Shown: positions 9,190 through 11,974 of the stretch, in pieces | Layout of the letters: each line of letters starts with the position of its first letter | How positions within the stretch are numbered: the stretch's first letter is position 1 | Assembly: GCA_001310555.1 (NCBI GenBank) | Contig: BAXO01000128.1 | Coordinates: 1 to 11,974 of the forward strand | Direction: 5' to 3' | Length of the DNA: 11,974 nt | Source of the DNA: Bacillus sp. JCM 19058 | Lineage (GTDB): Bacteria; Bacillota; Bacilli; Bacillales_H; Bacillaceae_D | Made by a program: the position numbers and the translations under genes | Notes under the pieces: generated by a model | Database searches by the model: none | What the model saw: only the letters and a program-made list of their open reading frames with translations | Told to the model about the DNA's origin: nothing

Positions 9190-9723
9190 TCATTGCATCA
9201 ACTTCATCGTTGTAATACATGTTGGGTCACCTTCGAATGTAGAGAGCTTTAAGTCTGCCATTTTTCCGTCGTGCTCTATTTTGACCTGAAAGGTTTTATC
9301 TCGCGGTAACCACAAATCAATAAATCCATTAGACGGAGAGCTAACTACCTCGTCCTTGATAACATTCCCGTCTGAGTCCTCAATGTATAAGCTAAACTCT
9401 TTATTTGCAAGCTCACCTTGACAACCAGTTAAGCTATGATTTGTGCATGGATGGGTTTCATTAATGTACGGTGCAATTGAAACAAAAAACTCATCTTTGG
9501 GTAAATCATAGGAAGTTTCGCTTCCGTCGTTTTCAGTCACAATGAGTTGTTGAGATGTAATGCTTGCATTTTGTGCAGTTTTGTTTTTTATACTATAATC
9601 ACTCACTAAGGTCTTAATATCATCTATTTCCATCACAGGGGCTGCCTCATCTTCGCCTGCGCTGGCGCAAGCAGTTAGTATAACAGCTGCTAACAAAGTT
9701 ATGATACATCCTTTTAATTTCAT
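9190..9723 (-). CDS. cueP: CueP-family copper-binding lipoprotein
   Basis: The 177-residue protein is intact. It starts at ATG 9723 with a lipoprotein signal peptide (KLKGCIITLLAAVILTAC, lipidated Cys19), so it should be anchored on the outer face of the membrane. The C-terminal two thirds carry the CueP pattern: FFVSIAPYINETHPC, HSLTGCQGEL, NGFIDLWLPRDKTFQV and STFEGDPTCITTMKL. The three conserved cysteines, which bind copper in Salmonella CueP, are Cys93, Cys101 and Cys169. CueP sequesters copper outside the cytoplasm. It lies 153 bases downstream of the multicopper oxidase on the same strand, and the two probably form a copper-tolerance unit. The gap has a TATAAT on the minus strand at 9769-9764 without a good -35 box, so co-transcription or a second promoter are both possible. 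Confidence 0.9.
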   Translation of the reverse strand: MKLKGCIITLLAAVILTACASAGEDEAAPVMEIDDIKTLVSDYSIKNKTAQNASITSQQLIVTENDGSETSYDLPKDEFFVSIAPYINETHPCTNHSLTGCQGELANKEFSLYIEDSDGNVIKDEVVSSPSNGFIDLWLPRDKTFQVKIEHDGKMADLKLSTFEGDPTCITTMKLMQ

Positions 9724-9876
9724 TTAAGTTAAGTTCACCTCTTATCCTTGTTAACTATTGTTTATTATATCAAGAGTCATACTTTTTAATCATCCTTATA
9801 GTTTATCCCGCGACTTTAAACACCGGCAACAACATAATAGAAAAATAACACAGGATTTTAATCCACAACAAAATAT

Positions 9877-11356
9877 TTATTCTACCTTAATTTGGCCCAT
9901 CATTCCATTATCTTCATGTTCTAAAATGTGACAATGGAACATGTAAATACCTTTATGCTTAAACTGTACAGCTATTTTTACTGTCTCATCCGGTTCAACT
10001 GAAATACTGTCCTTCCATCCTCGTTCATTTTCAGGTGGTTTTACTCCATTACGAGAGAGTATTTTAAATTGTGTTCCATGAATGTGGAACGGATGAATCA
10101 TTCCACCCATCATATCTGGTTTATTGTATATCTCCCATACTTCAGTGACCCCTTGTTTTTGTGTGAAATCAATTCTCTCAGGATCAAACTTCTTGCCATT
10201 TATTGTTACCCTATCCATCATTCCGAAAAGTTCCACTTTCTTAGTGACAGGCAGCTCCATTTCATTATCTTCGATTGAAAAATCGTTCAGTTTTTCGGGA
10301 ACCTCACTTGTCACTCCGTTTTGATCGTTAACCTCAAATGGTAAAAGGACAGATTCATCCTCATTTATTAATGCTAGGTCATCAGCTCCAGTAATTTGTG
10401 AAAAGTCAACTACGATTTCCGCCCTTTCGGAAGGCGTCAGTGTAATCTCTTTTAAAGCAACAGGCTCATTCAAGAAGCCACCGTCCGTTGCGATTTGAAG
10501 AAAAGTATCTCCTGTATTCAATTTAAAGGTGTAATTCCTTGCATTAGATCCATTTAATAAACGAAGACGTACTTTCTCTTTGTTTACAGTCAACTTGGGA
10601 TTAAACGTACCATTGATTAATAAGGTATCGCCGATTGTTCCGTCTTCGTTCATTGCCGCGCTATAATTCAATTGCTTCTCATCGTCAAATGTTTTGTCTT
10701 GAAATATCAAGGGAAAATCGTTCTTCCCATAATCATTTGGCAATCCAAGGCCTTCTGAATGGTCATCTTCGATATAAATCAAGCCTGAGAGCCCGTTATA
10801 TACCTGTTCAGCCGTTTTTCCATGAGGGTGGGGATGAAACCATAGCGTAGCCGATTCCTGGTTCACTTCAAATTCAACGACCTTTTCTTCTCCTGGTTTA
10901 AGAATACTGTTTGGCCCACCATCCTCTTCCCCTGATACTTCTAGTCCATGCCAATGAAAAGTTGTATTCTCATCAAGTTCATTTATCGTTCTAACCTTTA
11001 CATTTTCACCTCTTTCAAGGCGAATCATCGGGCCAAGGAACGATCCGTTATACCCGTACGTATTTGTTTGAACGCCATCGAATACTTCCGTTTTCCCTTT
11101 CTGTGCCCTAACAGTGTATACGGCCTCTTCCTTATTATTACGTTCAAGCTCGGCGGGGACTTTTAATTCATTTATCCCTGTTGAGTCGTTTAAACTTACT
11201 ATATCATCATGACTCATATGCCCTTCCATCATGTCCTGGTTCATTTCTTGCGACATGGTGGAATGATCCATATCATTCATTTCATTACTTATTTGGCTAC
11301 ATGCTCCAAGTAGTCCTAGACTAAGGAAAATGCTTAATTGCACAATTTTTTTTCAT
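9877..11356 (-). CDS. mco: Multicopper oxidase lipoprotein (copper tolerance; start region frameshifted)
   Basis: This laccase-like oxidase of the CueO/Mco type probably oxidises Cu(I) to the less toxic Cu(II) outside the membrane. All four copper-ligand blocks are present: HWHG (near residue 134), HPHPHG (174), HPFHIHG (421) and HCHILEHEDNGMM (474), which includes the type 1 Cys, His and Met. Restored length is 492. As written, the frame opens only at GTG 11343. ATG 11356 is chosen because removing one A from the A8 run at 11346-11353 gives MKKIVQLSIFLSLGLLGAC, a lipoprotein signal with lipidated Cys19. A GGAGAGGG site lies eight bases upstream. Residues 24-51 are rich in Met and His (seven Met, three His), a likely copper-binding tether. 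cueP follows on the same strand. The mco symbol is by resemblance to the staphylococcal gene. Confidence 0.9.
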
Positions 11357-11443
11357 ATAATCAGCCCTCTCCTTTTTCCTTAACCTTACCGGACAATTGT
11401 GTAGAAGTTATGTAGAGATTGGCATCTTTCTTTATATAAGCTA

Positions 11444-11471
11444 ATTATTCCTATATTCTTCTCACTCTCAA
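11444..11471 (-). promoter_or_regulatory. Probable sigma-A promoter of the multicopper oxidase gene
   Basis: On the minus strand TTGAGA (11471-11466) and AATAAT (11449-11444) are 16 bases apart, each matching the consensus at five of six positions. The predicted start lies roughly 80 bases before the ATG. A short palindrome TGGGT-CCT-ACCCA (11478-11490) lies just upstream of the -35 box, where a copper-responsive regulator could act. That last link is only an inference. Confidence 0.45.
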
Positions 11472-11598
11472 CGCTCCTGGGTCCTACCCAAACCGGAAGA
11501 GTTAGGAAGTTTACTCGTTGCTCGGCGCTTGAAGCTGGACGAGGCGATGCTTGCATGAGAATTATTCAGCCACATTGTATACTTCCTTCCCTTCCAAC

Positions 11599-11624
11599 AA
11601 AAAAAAGAGGCTAATTAAGCCCCT
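11599..11624 (-). terminator. Intrinsic terminator after the wall-anchored protein gene
   Basis: On the minus strand AGGGGCT pairs with AGCCTCT, seven pairs with one G-T, around a five-base loop, and runs straight into eight T residues (A-run 11599-11606 on the plus strand). It lies about 95 bases after the stop of the LPDTA protein and well before the oxidase promoter, so it insulates the two. Confidence 0.8.
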
Positions 11625-11716
11625 TCTTTGCCTGTTGATTTTGACTAAAAAAATAAGAACATGCTTTTGAATAAAAGATTGATCAAAATCTGACAGCTTT
11701 TTTTAATTGTTTATTT

Positions 11717-11974
11717 CTACTGCACATTCTTTCTTCTATGATTGATAACATAAACAGCTATGCCGACAATCAAAAGTACTGCTCCAGAAAGGAGCCATAC
11801 ATAATTATTGGTCGCGGTATCTGGTAGCTTTTCACCCGTTCCTTTTTCTTTATCAGAATCGGGCTTTTTTTTTTCGCCTGACTTATCACTATTCTCTGAG
11901 CCGTCTCCGTTACCTTGATCGTCCCCGTTGCCTTGATCGTCTCCGTCACTTGATCGTCTCCGTTACCTTGATCG
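11717..11974 (-). CDS. Sortase-anchored surface protein, C-terminus (5' part outside window)
   Basis: The frame ending at TAG 11719-11717 encodes an acidic repeat (DQGNGD units), a charged spacer (GEKKKPDSDKEKGTGE) and a complete cell-wall sorting signal. That signal is LPDTA, then a hydrophobic helix (YVWLLSGAVLLIVGIAVYVI), then the basic tail NHRRKNVQ. Sortase would cut within LPDTA and link the protein to the wall. LPDTS/LPDTA motifs are the type used by the B. subtilis YhcS (SrtD) sortase for YhcR and YfkN. The functional N-terminal domains are outside the window, so the activity is unknown. One repeat unit (11939-11955) is 17 instead of 18 bases, which shifts the frame upstream of it; a missing C near 11949 would explain this. 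Confidence 0.75.
11903..11973 (-). repeat. 18-bp tandem repeat encoding DQGNGD
   Basis: Four units are visible: 11903-11920, 11921-11938, 11939-11955 (17 bases) and 11956-11973. The plus-strand unit is GTCTCCGTTACCTTGATC with minor changes. The array runs to the window edge and probably continues. It encodes a flexible acidic linker before the sorting signal. Confidence 0.85.

Larger units (their letters stand above)
11357..11716. other. Intergenic region upstream of the multicopper oxidase
   Basis: These 360 bases hold no convincing gene. They contain the probable oxidase promoter (11444-11471), a CopY-box-like ACAATTGT at 11393-11400, a GC-richer structured patch at about 11470-11560, and the terminator of the upstream wall-protein gene (11599-11624). 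The rest is AT-rich and featureless. Confidence 0.55.

Noticed and set aside
11903..11973. Tandem repeats as a possible CRISPR array
   Set aside because: Units are 18 bp, directly adjacent without spacers, and encode a protein repeat.

Overview
The window looks like chromosomal DNA of a low-to-mid GC Gram-positive bacterium, most likely a member of the Bacillaceae. The signs are strong GGAGG-type ribosome binding sites, TTG starts, a HelD-type RNA polymerase recycling ATPase, lipobox signal peptides, a Gram-positive CueP, and an LPDTA sortase signal. I cannot name the species from sequence alone.

Layout, left to right. (1) 1-612 (+) is the C-terminal ATPase half of an AT-rich exporter-type ABC protein, cut by the window edge. 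(2) 632-4000 (+) is a two-gene MacB/FtsX-type ABC transporter: a large ten-helix permease and its ATPase. (3) 4001-4406 is a non-coding gap with a promoter and operator-like palindrome for the next gene. (4) 4407-5378 (+) is a LacI-family repressor, convergent with (5) 5421-7460 (-), a HelD-like motor; a 12-bp hairpin separates them. (6) 7668-8869 (+) is a 12-helix MFS exporter, divergent from HelD, with a terminator-like hairpin in its short leader. (7) 8870-9152 holds no gene. (8) 9190-11356 (-) is a copper pair: a multicopper oxidase lipoprotein followed by a CueP copper-binding lipoprotein. (9) 11357-11716 is non-coding, with a likely promoter, a structured GC-richer patch and a strong terminator. 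(10) 11717-11974 (-) is the C-terminus of a sortase-anchored wall protein with an 18-bp tandem repeat.

The most striking property is that seven of the nine genes have broken frames as written, with about 15 single-base indels. Every one can be repaired by adding or removing one base in a homopolymer or doubled base. The repaired genes are full length, keep all their motifs and show no nonsense substitutions. This points to sequencing or assembly error rather than a decaying locus, so the 'pseudogene' entries below are probably intact genes in the organism.

Functionally these are several unrelated modules: transport or export (genes 1-3, MFS), transcription machinery (HelD), regulation (LacI) and copper defence at the cell surface (multicopper oxidase, CueP). 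I found no convincing new defence system, CRISPR array, transposon or RNA gene. The best second-look items are the MFS leader hairpin, the short HelD, the structured patch near 11460-11560, and the cluster of homopolymer indels.
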